A stretch of DNA of 19,623 nt from Tolypocladium sp. Sup5 PDA-1 (taxonomy: Eukaryota; Ascomycota; Sordariomycetes; Hypocreales; Ophiocordycipitaceae), in assembly GCA_000750105.3 (NCBI GenBank), contig JPHH03000142.1, positions 1 through 19,623 of the forward strand, written 5' to 3'. The notes under the pieces are model-generated. The model was not told the origin of the DNA, did not search any database, and was given only the letters and a program-made list of their open reading frames with translations. A program made the position numbers and the translations under genes. Shown piece by piece: positions 1-9,294 of this stretch. Each line of letters opens with the position of its first letter. Positions within the stretch are counted from its first letter, which is position 1.

Positions 1-1296
1 GTAAGCGCCGGGACGAGGGTCTGCATCGGAAGGAGCTGTCGATTGTAACAGGGCATTGTGCGATGCAATCGCTGGTGCTTCGTACCAGCGTTATGGCACA
101 AGCTGCCGCCCGCCTCGGCGCTTCAACCCTTATTGTTCACTGAGCATCTGGGGGACGCAATCCCTGCCACTGATGACTTTGCGCGTAGTCGTAGAACACT
201 AAGAAGCGGGATGGACTCATGGGTTGGGCTGCGAAGCCAATATGATGCCCACCCCGGCTGCCATAACCGGGACACACGCAGTACCAACTCAAAGTGTCAT
301 CATGGCAATCGTGACGACTCGAGGTCTACAGGCAGCCGTCACTCGGAGTACAAATGCTCCGGGGGGTTAGCCGATGAGCATACTCAGTCACAGCACGCGA
401 ATGAAGATACGGACTTGGACCAGCCATTTCTTCGGCTCAGGCCAAGAACGAGCCGGGGGAGGCACCGCAGCTAAAAGGGGAATTGCTGAGCGCAACAAGC
501 ACGTGAGTCAAGTGCCATGACTTTGTCCACATCGTATCTTTCAACTTTAATTTGGAAACAAAACGACAATACAGCTTTTTGCTGTCCATGAGGCGTGATG
601 TTTGCTGCGGCCGGCGTGCTACGGCCAGAGCATTGCGTCTTCACAATCCACGAATCGCTCATTCTCTTGCTCCGGGTGCTTCACGACCTTGTCTCCCGTT
701 CCTTTGCTGCGCCGTTTCACTAGAGCGATACTTGTAGGCCTCGCCTGCCCCGAAAACTGAAGTTATACCGTCGTGTGACATCCTGGCTGAGGCTATTGGT
801 TCGTCACAGTCGCCTTCCGCGGACTGCTGCCGATTGGGCTGTTGCTGTGGCCGCCGTCATCCTCGTCCTTGTCGCCGGTGCCCGGACCCGATATTCTAGA
901 CTTATCCACGCGTTTGCGAATGAATATTTCATTTCCCGAGCAGCCTGCTTGCGATCTTGCATTCCCTTCGGCGTGTTGTCCTAGCATTGACACTCCAATG
1001 TTACAAGTTTAGGCAGTTTGTCATCATAAGCCCCGTCAACCTGCAAAAGCCCTCCTCCACCTCGGTCAAGTCCCTCGACAGTCTTTGTCTTCATCTGGCC
1101 TCATTTTGCCTGAAAGCCGTCCTGCCTGTGCATTACTGGAGACCCAACGTTCTTCCTCTTAGCGTAACTAAATTAAATTTACGGTTCAAGGCTACATAGT
1201 AAGGATACAGTCAACAGGGTCAGTAGAAGTGAGAGCACGGTGTGCACCCATCTGGAGAGTTGACAAATGATGTATCAACTGGTTTCGTATGCCTAT
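1..1296. other. No supported gene
   Basis: Open frames here are short or have atypical composition. The longest (58-474, plus, 138 codons) is rich in Arg, Ser and His and has no recognisable domain. Its neighbouring frame, around 240-375, also reads open for some 45 codons with Ala/Thr/Val-rich content, so a decayed coding fragment is possible but unproven. No tRNA, rRNA or clear repeat was seen. Confidence 0.4.
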
Positions 1297-1929
1297 CTAG
1301 AGCAAATCACTAAATTCTCTTGCGTCTTTCTCTACCTTGCTTTTCTGATTCATAGTTTGTACCTCCACATTCTTATCGCGGCCCCGGGCCGGCATCACTA
1401 ATCCAACGAAACACCCACAAACCAAACCTTTGAACTGGTAATCAGCAGGCCAAAGCCTATCCAACAGCTTTTTCAGCCTCCCCTTTGTGGGCTATAAGCG
1501 TTGTTAGCGGTGAAATCATGGCAATAAAGTAGAGACTCACAGCAATCGGGGCAGGATCTGGCTTTGGATTGTCGAAATGAGGGATGCCCTCGTTGGCAAA
1601 TGGTTTGCTATTCATCATCTGCCCGTAGTTAGCTCCGAAACTCGTCATGCGGCCGAGGCGCTGGTACCTACTGCCGGTAATGCTTATCATACAAAACTAG
1701 TCAGCACAATGGCGAGTTCGCGTCTGAGTTGCACCTACCACGTTTAGGTGGACCAACAATGACGTTGGGCGTGGCTAATGGATATCATTAGCATCCCGCA
1801 TGCAAGAAGAGGAGTAAGAAAAACACCGTAACCACACCGTACTAGCAACGACCCCGGAGCGATACTTACCTGACAAAGTAGGATAAGGGTCGTTTTAAAG
1901 GTCGATATAGTACAGGTACTTGGTACCAC
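1297..1929 (-). CDS. Candidate small spliced gene, unknown product (5' end uncertain)
   Basis: I do not recognise this product. The best-supported part runs from ATG 1648 to an intron at 1540-1492 (GTGAGT donor, GCTAAC branch point, TAG acceptor, 49 nt). It continues in phase through 1491-1297 to a TAG stop, giving about 100 residues. Upstream, two more introns with good signals keep the same phase: 1869-1775 (GTAAGT, GCTAAT, TTAG) and 1738-1697 (GTAGGT, CTGAC, TAG). They would add in-frame exons at 1929-1870, 1774-1739 and 1696-1649, for about 148 codons in all. No ATG opens the 1929 exon, so either translation starts at 1648 or a further 5' exon exists. The peptide has a Pro/Asp/Asn-rich stretch, then a basic segment and a charged C-terminus. 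No domain was seen. Chance splice-signal matches are common in fungal DNA, so confidence is low. Confidence 0.3.
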
Positions 1930-2571
1930 TTCCCAGTTCTATTCGATATAGAAGCTGAAGCGAAATTACTTGCCAACTTTATAAAGCCGGGCCACTTGGA
2001 GCAAGCATGTGCGGAATACAGGTACGCTGTACCGGGGACGCTATGGCCGATGCGGCTACGTAACTGTTTCGTCAGGTGTTGGCTATTTGGTGACCTCCGC
2101 AGAACGTGACAACTACGCTGTTCGCTTGTTGACTTTGAACGCTACTAAGGCTACTGTCAACGTGCCGACGTCAATAAAAATGACACAACTCCCGTGGAAG
2201 CAAATGACTGCGGCAATTAGCAGCCTGAGGCTACAGAGTTGCTATTGCTGTGATAGGCCAGTTTGGTCGAATCGTCCGACATAGTATGATGAAGGAAATA
2301 GGAATTGGTCGAGATGGTCGGGTGTATGGCCTTCCATTGTCACTCGTGCCTGTCCAACGCACCTTAGCCAAGGCAGTGCTTCGGCAAGAGACAGGCGCCT
2401 TTTCAACTGAAGACAACCGCAACACTCTTGCTATGGAACGTTGCATTGAGTATGTTGAGGAGCCGTTGAGTGGATGTGAGATCATCAAAAGGCTCGTGAA
2501 TCTCTCGACGAACTGTTGTACCAACGGCAGTGATGCTCCCTTTCAGTTGGATCATGATATCCAAAGCAGAC
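1930..2571. other. No supported gene
   Basis: A plus-strand open frame at 2250-2621 (123 codons) runs into the 3' end of the F-box gene and matches nothing I know. An ATG with an MCGI-type beginning at 2007 recalls class II glutamine amidotransferases, but the frame closes after 18 codons and no following motif is present. Nothing else can be supported. Confidence 0.35.
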
Positions 2572-3899
2572 TTAGATTACCTCTAAAGCTAAGGCCTCCT
2601 CTAGGATCAACGTCTCTATAGTCTCAGGATCGAATTCATAAGGCATACGAAGCAAGTACTCCAAATGCGACTGAGCCACTGTGTGAATTATGTCATCCCA
2701 ACGGTCGTCATCCCAAAATGCAGTTCCCCAAAAGCCGAAATGTTCCCCTAGGATCGCCAACTCAGGCTGCAAGGCGATAGTCCAAAACGGAGCGTTGTCG
2801 AATAGCTCTGTGTGCCTTTCCTCAAGCTTCCTCCAAGTTCTGAAACCAAGCTCATCATCATGACCGAAGGGCTTGTATTCATTGTAATGTTGCGGCCACG
2901 TGCGGCTTTTGACGGTCCTCATTGCCTGGGTAACGACAATCTCAAAAGCGTAGCCCCGCTCCTCGAATGCCTGATTTTCAGAGAGGGCTGCAAAGTAGCC
3001 TGAGCTCAAGGAGGCTGCAACACAAAGAACCTGGTGAATTGAGTTGAGACCAGAGCCGAAGAATGCCCGTATGACTTCCGAACTTATGGTTTCGCCCGGC
3101 CCTTTTGCCAAGATGTCAGTGGAAGCAGAGTGGGAAGCCAGAACCACGTACTTTCTCTCAACATTTTAACAAGAGCCCGCCGGAAAAAGCCCTGAATCGC
3201 GACAACCTGGTACAGTTCCCATGGAGCTATTAGAGATTTAAGAAGACACTCTTGAAACCCGTCTAGGAAGGGTTCTATCTGGGCGGTGTTCCACTCGTGA
3301 CCGGCCCGTAAGCTCCCACATGCCGTGGCCAAGATGTGAAAGAGGTATATGGCCCGTTGCACTCGGACTCGCTCGGAAAATGACGGGTTGCGAAAACGAA
3401 CAGAGTCATATAGAGGGAATACCTCTGTAACATTAGACTTATCCCCTAATAGTAGGTTGCATAGGTCTTGGACCTTTCTATGCAGGCGGCAGATGGCTGT
3501 TGCGGCCGCCGGTGAGAGCAAGATTTGCTCCGCGACATCTCGGTAGCCCTTGGTCACGCTGAAATAGCTCGAAAAACGGCCATTTCTCAGTAGATGACCG
3601 CAAAGGACACTTCTTCCGCTCGTGAGAAAGTGATTAACCACGGCGTGGGCATAAATCTCGTGGTCGAGATCGTTCTTCAACACTGCGGTTGTTGTCGAGT
3701 TTTTGTACGCCGCGAAAGTCTTGTATAGGGTACTATGAGCCATTGCCGCGTTTTGTAAGGAGTCGACATCTGGTAGAAGTGTGAGGCAGTGTAGCAGAAG
3801 CTCGACGGGGAGACATAGAAGGGTGGCGGATGGCTCATATTCACGGGTTTGCTCCAGTGTATTGCTCTCCGCCTGGAATTTTAAGTGAACTGATCCCAT
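2572..3899 (-). CDS. F-box domain protein
   Basis: Two exons, 3899-3152 and 3101-2572, are joined across a 50-nt intron at 3151-3102. The intron has a GTACGT donor, a CACTGAC branch region and an AAAAG acceptor, and removing it brings both open frames into phase. The product has 425 residues. Residues about 25-64 form an N-terminal F-box-like module: a Leu-Pro-Val-Glu-Leu-Leu-Leu core followed by Leu-Pro-Asp-Val-Asp-Ser-Leu. In known F-box proteins this module binds Skp1 and recruits a substrate to an SCF ubiquitin ligase. The remaining ~360 residues are mostly helical with aromatic-rich segments (several Trp near the C-terminus) and no WD40, LRR or kelch repeats. This is the usual layout of the large, variable fungal F-box families. 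The substrate cannot be predicted. No stop or frameshift interrupts the model. Confidence 0.8.
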
Positions 3900-5371
3900 G
3901 GTGAATGGCTTGAAGCCTTCCTTGCAATACAGTACCGGACAAGAAAGGTGAATTCATGAAACTATGGGTGAGGTGGTGAAACACTCTCGCAAGACAGGAA
4001 GGGCAATGGCGAACGTAAAGTAATATCGTATGCATGGAGACTTAAACAGAGCAGCTCATTGTTTATCAAAGTACACTCATTTTGGCCACTGAAGCGGGCA
4101 AACACGAACGGCAGCGGCCAGTTCCAGCATGACCGAAGGCAGTCTTCAGCAACTTGCAGCCTTAGCAGCTGACAAAAAAGGTTCACAGCAACCTTTTTCC
4201 TTTCGCATCTTGTCGTGGACCACCAACAGGACGACACTCTTACCATTGTCCTCCAGTGATGCTGAAGCTAGACACAAGCTGGAATGGGCGAATTCTACAG
4301 CATCAAATAAGCTGTTCATCTAGTCGACATGTAGATATAATGTACTTATCATGGATGAAATGGATCTCCCAAAAGTAGGATGTTGATCCTGGGATGAGAA
4401 GAGTACGGCGCCAGCTCAGAAGGGACTTATTTGCCACTCTAAGGCATGTACAATGTAAGATACATGAGCCAAATGCCCCAAGTTGCATTGTTTTGTTACT
4501 GTACGTTGCTGCCAGTCTACTTGTCGACGTACGTCTTGCCGCCAGGGAGTCATCTATCCGCCTGGAGGTGCGGCCAAGACGAGTTGGGCAATGAGTTTAG
4601 CATGTACCTAACCATCATTGAGTGGCCTATTTCGACGTTAGGTTTGCAAGTTGCGCATCGGACAGATAGGGGAGATATGGCCGCCTGCCGCCAGATCTAT
4701 TATCAGCAGCAAGAGCAGCCCAGCCGATGAAACCTAGTCCCATTCCCAGGGCGCCAGTCCTATGCGTTATGTAGTACCGCCCAATCTGTGACATCTGATT
4801 CGACTGGCTCCGACATCTGTCTTATGCCTTCATGCCACCGACGTTGTAGGGTTGGGCCAATATTGGTCAACGCACGTACTGAGGCATATCTCATTTGTCT
4901 ACCCGATCCTATTCATCTCTATTTTTTACAGCTGCTAGTATGCACATCAGCAGAATGCTGGATTTACGAGGCGTTCAATTGAAGCATTGGTGACGTAGGA
5001 AACTTGACGGAGCGAGCCTAGGATATGCATGAAAGCTCGAGCTCACAGTCGTGCCCTGTGTGTGGGAGGCCTTCTCACCTCCGCCCAGTTAACAACGAAG
5101 CGGGACTTGTGCAGTTCCTTAGGCGATTTGCTCTTGGTGGATACGGCAGAGCCCTGCGATGATCAATACTCTCAAGCGGAGAGAGCGGTCGTGTGCGTCA
5201 GGCCAAGTAACAGGAAAGGTGAGGTATTCTGCCCGTTCGGCCCCCAAATAATCCCTATCTTCACCCCAAACTCCACATGGTTATCATGTTCTACTCCGCC
5301 TGACGGTTTGTTCGGCCCAGGCACTGGCGGAAGAACTCATTCCCGCCCTAACATCCCACGTCTGTTATGAT
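3900..5371. other. No supported gene
   Basis: About 1.5 kb lies between the start of the F-box gene and the 3' end of the O-methyltransferase pseudogene. Open frames reach at most 113 codons (5029-5370, plus), and neither composition nor splice signals make them convincing. The first few hundred bases presumably hold the F-box promoter. No RNA gene or repeat was recognised. Confidence 0.4.
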
Positions 5372-6665
5372 TCAAGGTCTAGCCGTATCGCCGCTCCTCA
5401 TGAGACGCGTCTCCAACATGGCGATGTTGCTTCCCTGCGACTCATAGACCTTGACGAGCTCCAGGCCGACCTCGGAAAAGATGTTCTCGAACTCGCCGAG
5501 AGACCGTTCCTTGCCGCCGATAGCGAGAAGAGAGAAGTCCAGCCAATACAGCGTCATTGGCCCCCCGGCTTTCACCCGATCGGGAACGAGCATGTCGCAA
5601 ACGATGAGTCGGGAGTCAGGTGCCATGGCCGATACGGTATTCTTCAAGATTTTAATGACAACGGGATCGTAGAAGTCGTGGAGAAGGCGGCGCATGAAGT
5701 ACACGTGGGCATCTTTGGGGAACTCCCGTTAGCATCGGATTCCGTCCAAGGGAACAAAGGCTGATTAGGGAGCATACTCTTGACTGGTTGCTCGGTAAAG
5801 ATGTCGTAGGCCATTGGCGCAATGCCAGGGATTTCCTCTCACTTCAGCGTGTCAATGACGACGGGTAGGTCTTGTATTATGAGCTTCCCGCCAAATGCGC
5901 CACCACAGTCTTCCCGTATCTTGAGGAGCGCTTGGCCTCTGCCACCACCAATGTCAACAATGAATGGCCGCTCAAGCTCCTTCTTAACCCGTCCCTCCAG
6001 GTCTCTGAATGGAAACATGCCTAAAACTGGGAAGTTCTTGGCCATGTTCTGCAGCGTCATGTTCCACAGCGCACGCTCTTTGGGGTCCATATCTAGCACC
6101 TCATAGTATGTCTTGCCCTCATGGCCTGCCACAAAGGCAAATGGGCTCTTCTTGATATCATACAGCTCCTCCGGCTTGTGGGACTTTGCGTATTCTGGGA
6201 CGGCGATCCAGGCATTCATGATCCCGACAGACACGCAGACGAAGCCTCCCAGGGCGTCAGGCCTGAAGGCTTGGGACAGCAAGTTGTGTGCGTACTCGTC
6301 CTTGTCCGTCTCTTTGAAAATGCCTTTGGCGACAAGGATGCGCATGGCTCTGGTGATTACCGAGGCATCCACCTTGCACTCAGAGGCGAGGTCCGCAGCG
6401 GCATGCTGCCCTGCGCTGGCAACTTCTCAAAGGCGTCAATTCGAAGGAGAACGTACAAAGCTGCCACTTCGCTCATGTTCTCCAGCCACCGAGTTGCCAG
6501 GTCGTACGGCTCCTCCAGAGCGGTGTGGCATTTGTCGACAAGCTCGAGCAGCGACAGGTGGTAAGCAGACTTCGCATGGTACTCTTGGTGCTCTTTGTAC
6601 TCTTCGAGCGATGCTACCAAGGCTTTGGCTTCGACCAGGGCCTTTTCAACAGCAGCCTTGTTCAT
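5372..6665 (-). pseudogene. SAM-dependent O-methyltransferase (COMT-like), disrupted
   Basis: Three segments together give a fungal class I O-methyltransferase of the caffeate/sterigmatocystin OMT type, about 410 residues, near the family's usual length. Translation would start at ATG 6665. The N-terminal half is the helical dimerisation/winged-helix part. The SAM-binding motif I reads VDIGGGRGQ, followed by a Leu-Pro-Val-Val acidic-loop region. The last exon carries the RRLLHDF motif, which contains the family's catalytic His. A 65-nt intron at 5777-5713 (GTATGC, GCTAAC, AAAG) joins the last exon in phase. Two lesions break it. A one-base-type frameshift near 6398-6404 separates the N-terminal frame from the frame continuing Ala-Ala-Asp-Leu-Ala. 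An in-frame TGA at 5841-5839 lies between motif I and the intron, with the correct frame continuing after it. No plausible intron removes either. Sequencing error is the alternative. The gene is divergent from the methyltransferase at 7074. Confidence 0.87.
5713..5777 (-). other. Intron in the O-methyltransferase pseudogene
   Basis: This 65-nt GT-AG intron has a GTATGC donor, a GATGCTAAC branch point 15-20 nt from the end and a CCCAAAG acceptor. Splicing joins Gln-Pro-Val-Lys to the Tyr-Phe-Met-Arg-Arg-Leu-Leu-His segment, as expected for this family. Confidence 0.85.
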
Positions 6666-7073
6666 ATTGGGTGGTCTGGCAGCCGGCAATGAGTTGCTTG
6701 CGGTGAACCTGGATCAGTCGCCAGCTTGTGTAACCAATGGGCAAAAGAGTGTGAACTGGAGAGCGGGGAGACGAGCGGGGAGGAGAGGAAACACATATGC
6801 GACATAACCGACATCGCAAATAACCCCATCTGCTCCGTATACAGATCCCAACTGCATGAGTAAATGTGACGGGTCATTCTGCGGTCCAGCAACACATCAA
6901 CGTGATTGCACCACCCTGTGAATGGGCCCCACAGGAGCGCGTCGGCCAACCAATGCAGGGCTGGCCAACCGTGGCCGCAAAGTGTACAAGAGGCCAGTGT
7001 TTCCTGTCGCGGGACGGATCGGCAGCTCCTGCAGTTTGCCTTTATCCAACTTCCCGCAAAAAAAACGACCATC
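6666..7073. promoter_or_regulatory. Divergent promoter between two methyltransferase genes
   Basis: A 408-bp gap separates the minus-strand O-methyltransferase start (6665) from the plus-strand LaeA-like start (7074). Two CCAAT boxes are visible, at 6734-6738 and 6960-6964. CCAAT is the core site of the fungal Hap/CBC complex. A gapped inverted repeat, CCTGTG at 6915-6920 and CACAGG at 6930-6935 with a 9-bp spacer, has the form of a dimeric transcription-factor site. Binding by any factor is inference. Short pyrimidine- and A-rich tracts precede the 7074 ATG. Confidence 0.5.
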
Positions 7074-8583
7074 ATGAGTAGTCCTCCGGATATAATCCCT
7101 CCCCACGAGGTAAGCGTCGATTTTCCCCCAGATTCTTTCTATACATGCGATGGCTTTTAAGCCGCGGGTGCCACGGTGGGCCAGCAGCGGTTAACGTAGC
7201 CGTCCAGCGCCCAGAAGACGACGAGGCACGTGAACCGGTATTTCCAGCCCACGCCATACCAACCATACTAACCGTACCCAGTCAAGCGACATAGGGAGCC
7301 TCGCATCATCCTTGACGTCTATAGCTACGAACATTCTACATGGCGAGGTCGGCGAAGGGCGACGCACATACGCGGTATACGGCAAAGAAGGTAAACAATT
7401 GTCCCGCACCTCTCAATCAGACAGCGCTAAGAGGCTCAATAATTCCCGCCCTTAGAGTACGGCTTCCCGATGGATGAAAAGGAGCTGGAGCGAATGGATA
7501 TTTGTCATGCCAAGTACGGTGCTTTACTGGACAAGCGCTACTTTCTGTCTCCGATTGGCGAACATCCCCAAAGAATCTTAGATTTAGGATGTGGAACTGG
7601 TAACATTGACGTTGCGCCTCTATGGCTATGGTTCATTCGCTAATGCGAACTCATACCAGGCATCTGGTGCATCGACATGGCCGATAAGTTTACCAGCGCA
7701 GAGGTACAGTGGCGTTGCAGACTTGCCTTGCTGGAAAATAACTTACTGTTTGCAGGTCGTCGGAGTCGATATTGCGCCAACGCAACCTCAATGGTCGGTA
7801 CATCCTTTGAACGACACACAATAAGTGCGTTAAAGAATGCTTTAGGGTACCGCCAAACTGCTCCTTTGAACTTGACGATATAGAACAGCCATGGACATGG
7901 AAGGAAGATACTGCAGACCTTATCTTCTCTCGCGACCTTATCTTGTCCATCCGGGACTTTCCAAAGCTCATCGACCAATGTTACAGGTAATTTGTCCTCG
8001 CTTGCCAACCTGTTACTGCTGACAAATCGAAATTTAGGCATCTCAAACCTGGTGGCTGGCTCGAGTTCCATTGTGAAACCGGTGTGCTTCAGTGTGATGA
8101 CGGCACCGTCCCCAAGGACAGCACCTTCCAGCAGTTCTCCGACATGCTAAAGACTGCCTGCGAGAATTTTGGCACACCTGTAGATGACCCAATGCGTTGG
8201 AAGCAGTGGTTCGAGAAGCGTGGCTTCGGTTCGGTAACTGAAAAGGTGTTCAAGATGCCTTGCAGCCCCTGGCCTCTGGATAGGCGCCTCAAGCTCATCG
8301 GCGCGTGGGAGCAGCACAATCTACTAAGCAACTTGGAAGGTATGTTGATGAGACTTTTTCAGAAAGGGCTTGGTTGGATGGAGGAGGAAGTCACAGTCTT
8401 CTTGGCGTCGCTGAGAACAGATATACGAAACCGAGGCATGCATGCTTATTGGCCATTGTGAGTACCTCGTTTTGACTGTGTTTTGTGTGCAAGCACAGAG
8501 CTGGTGTTAGCAAGAAACTCATATCCATCAGCTATACGGTATACGGCCAGAAGCCTCTAGCGAACACGGAGAGTTTAGGGTAA
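7074..8583 (+). CDS. LaeA-like SAM-dependent methyltransferase
   Basis: Eight exons (7074-7109, 7282-7390, 7456-7599, 7660-7703, 7756-7793, 7846-7986, 8038-8457, 8532-8583) splice in phase to 327 residues with no internal stop. Residues ~36-63 carry the family signature before the fold: Gly-Arg-Arg-Thr-Tyr, then a Tyr-Gly-Phe-Pro-Met-Asp-Glu stretch matching the usual Tyr-x-Leu-Pro-Asn-Asp-Glu. SAM motif I, ILDLGCGTG, is at 89-97 and the ribose-binding acidic residue is Asp116 in VVGVDIAP. The HLKPGGWLEF post-motif starts at 172, and the typical PFYTVYGQKP ending is at 310-319. The family includes the nuclear regulator LaeA and many uncharacterised relatives. Whether this one regulates secondary metabolism or methylates a small molecule cannot be told. 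Introns are 51-172 nt. The first (172 nt) ends with a perfect TACTAAC branch point. Intron 5 uses a weak GTCGGT donor. Confidence 0.9.
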
Positions 8584-8993
8584 CAAGCTATGGTACTCGG
8601 ATGGGTAGCTGATGTGCCAAGGCTTGTATGACGCCCCATTCGGTGCTCCGTGACCTGCCGCAAGCGTCTTGGACCGTGTTGGGGTTTGAGGAGCTAAATT
8701 TGATGATAATCTATCTCACGTTTCCTCCACCAAGGCAATGTTTGACTTCGATTTGAGGATCGGGTTCTACCAGCCGTCGGTTCCACCATCTAGGACGACA
8801 CAGCATATACTCCTCACGGCACCCCTTGTTGCCTAGAAAATTGTTTCCTGATACAAACGACCGTTTGACATCTTTGAAGGTGGACGCCAGGTAGCCTCAG
8901 CTGTATGACAATGACCACGTCTTGCTCCATGTATGACCCCTTTCATGCAAAGAAGCAAAGGTGAACCGCTGCTTATTTTGCCATACCGCGTAT
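8584..8993. other. No supported gene
   Basis: This is the presumed 3' flank of the LaeA-like gene. I see no coding frame with domain content, no tRNA and no repeat. Open frames around 8897-9208 on both strands overlap the membrane-protein fragment that follows and are best treated as shadows. Confidence 0.4.
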
Positions 8994-9260
8994 TTACCCT
9001 GGCAACTCATGACAATGACAAGAGCCATGCATTTCGGGGAGTTCGGCCGGAAGCTCGCGGCGGTCCTTCTCCAAAATCTCTCCATCCGGCAACTCACTTG
9101 CTCCAGGGGAATCCAGTTTCTGCTTTCTCCTCCACCTCCGCCGAAACTGGTACGCGCCAACCCCTAACAAAATCACCAACACGCCAACGACTGCAAGAGC
9201 GCCAATAACGCACAGCGCGATGACTCCCTTGGACCAGGCACTTGATTCGCCACCGGACAT
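8994..9260 (-). pseudogene. Fragment of a single-pass membrane protein (TM segment plus tail)
   Basis: From ATG 9260 the frame reads 88 residues. There is a short Gly/Ser/Glu lead and a Trp-Ser-Lys boundary. One strongly hydrophobic helix follows (about residues 11-35), then an Arg-rich stop-transfer cluster (RRRWRRKQK). The acidic tail holds repeated Glu-Leu-Pro motifs. This is the usual C-terminal end of fungal cell-surface proteins with a large ectodomain and one membrane anchor (kelch-, WSC- or Mid2-like). The ectodomain is absent: the frame is closed by TGA just upstream, near 9294, and no suitable acceptor was found to join it to an earlier exon. It may therefore be a truncated relic or an unrecognised last exon. 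A stand-alone 88-residue protein is the other possibility. Confidence 0.4.
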
Positions 9261-9294
9261 TGTCAATTGCAATGGTCCAGCAGGAAATAATCAA

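Noticed and set aside
58..474. 138-codon plus-strand ORF
   Set aside because: Its composition is atypical (Arg/His/Ser-rich) with no domain, and a neighbouring frame is equally open in part. Nothing supports expression.
2007..2621. MCGI-type start suggesting a glutamine amidotransferase or asparagine synthetase
   Set aside because: The frame stops after 18 codons, no following amidotransferase motif was found, and the downstream 123-codon ORF does not match the family.
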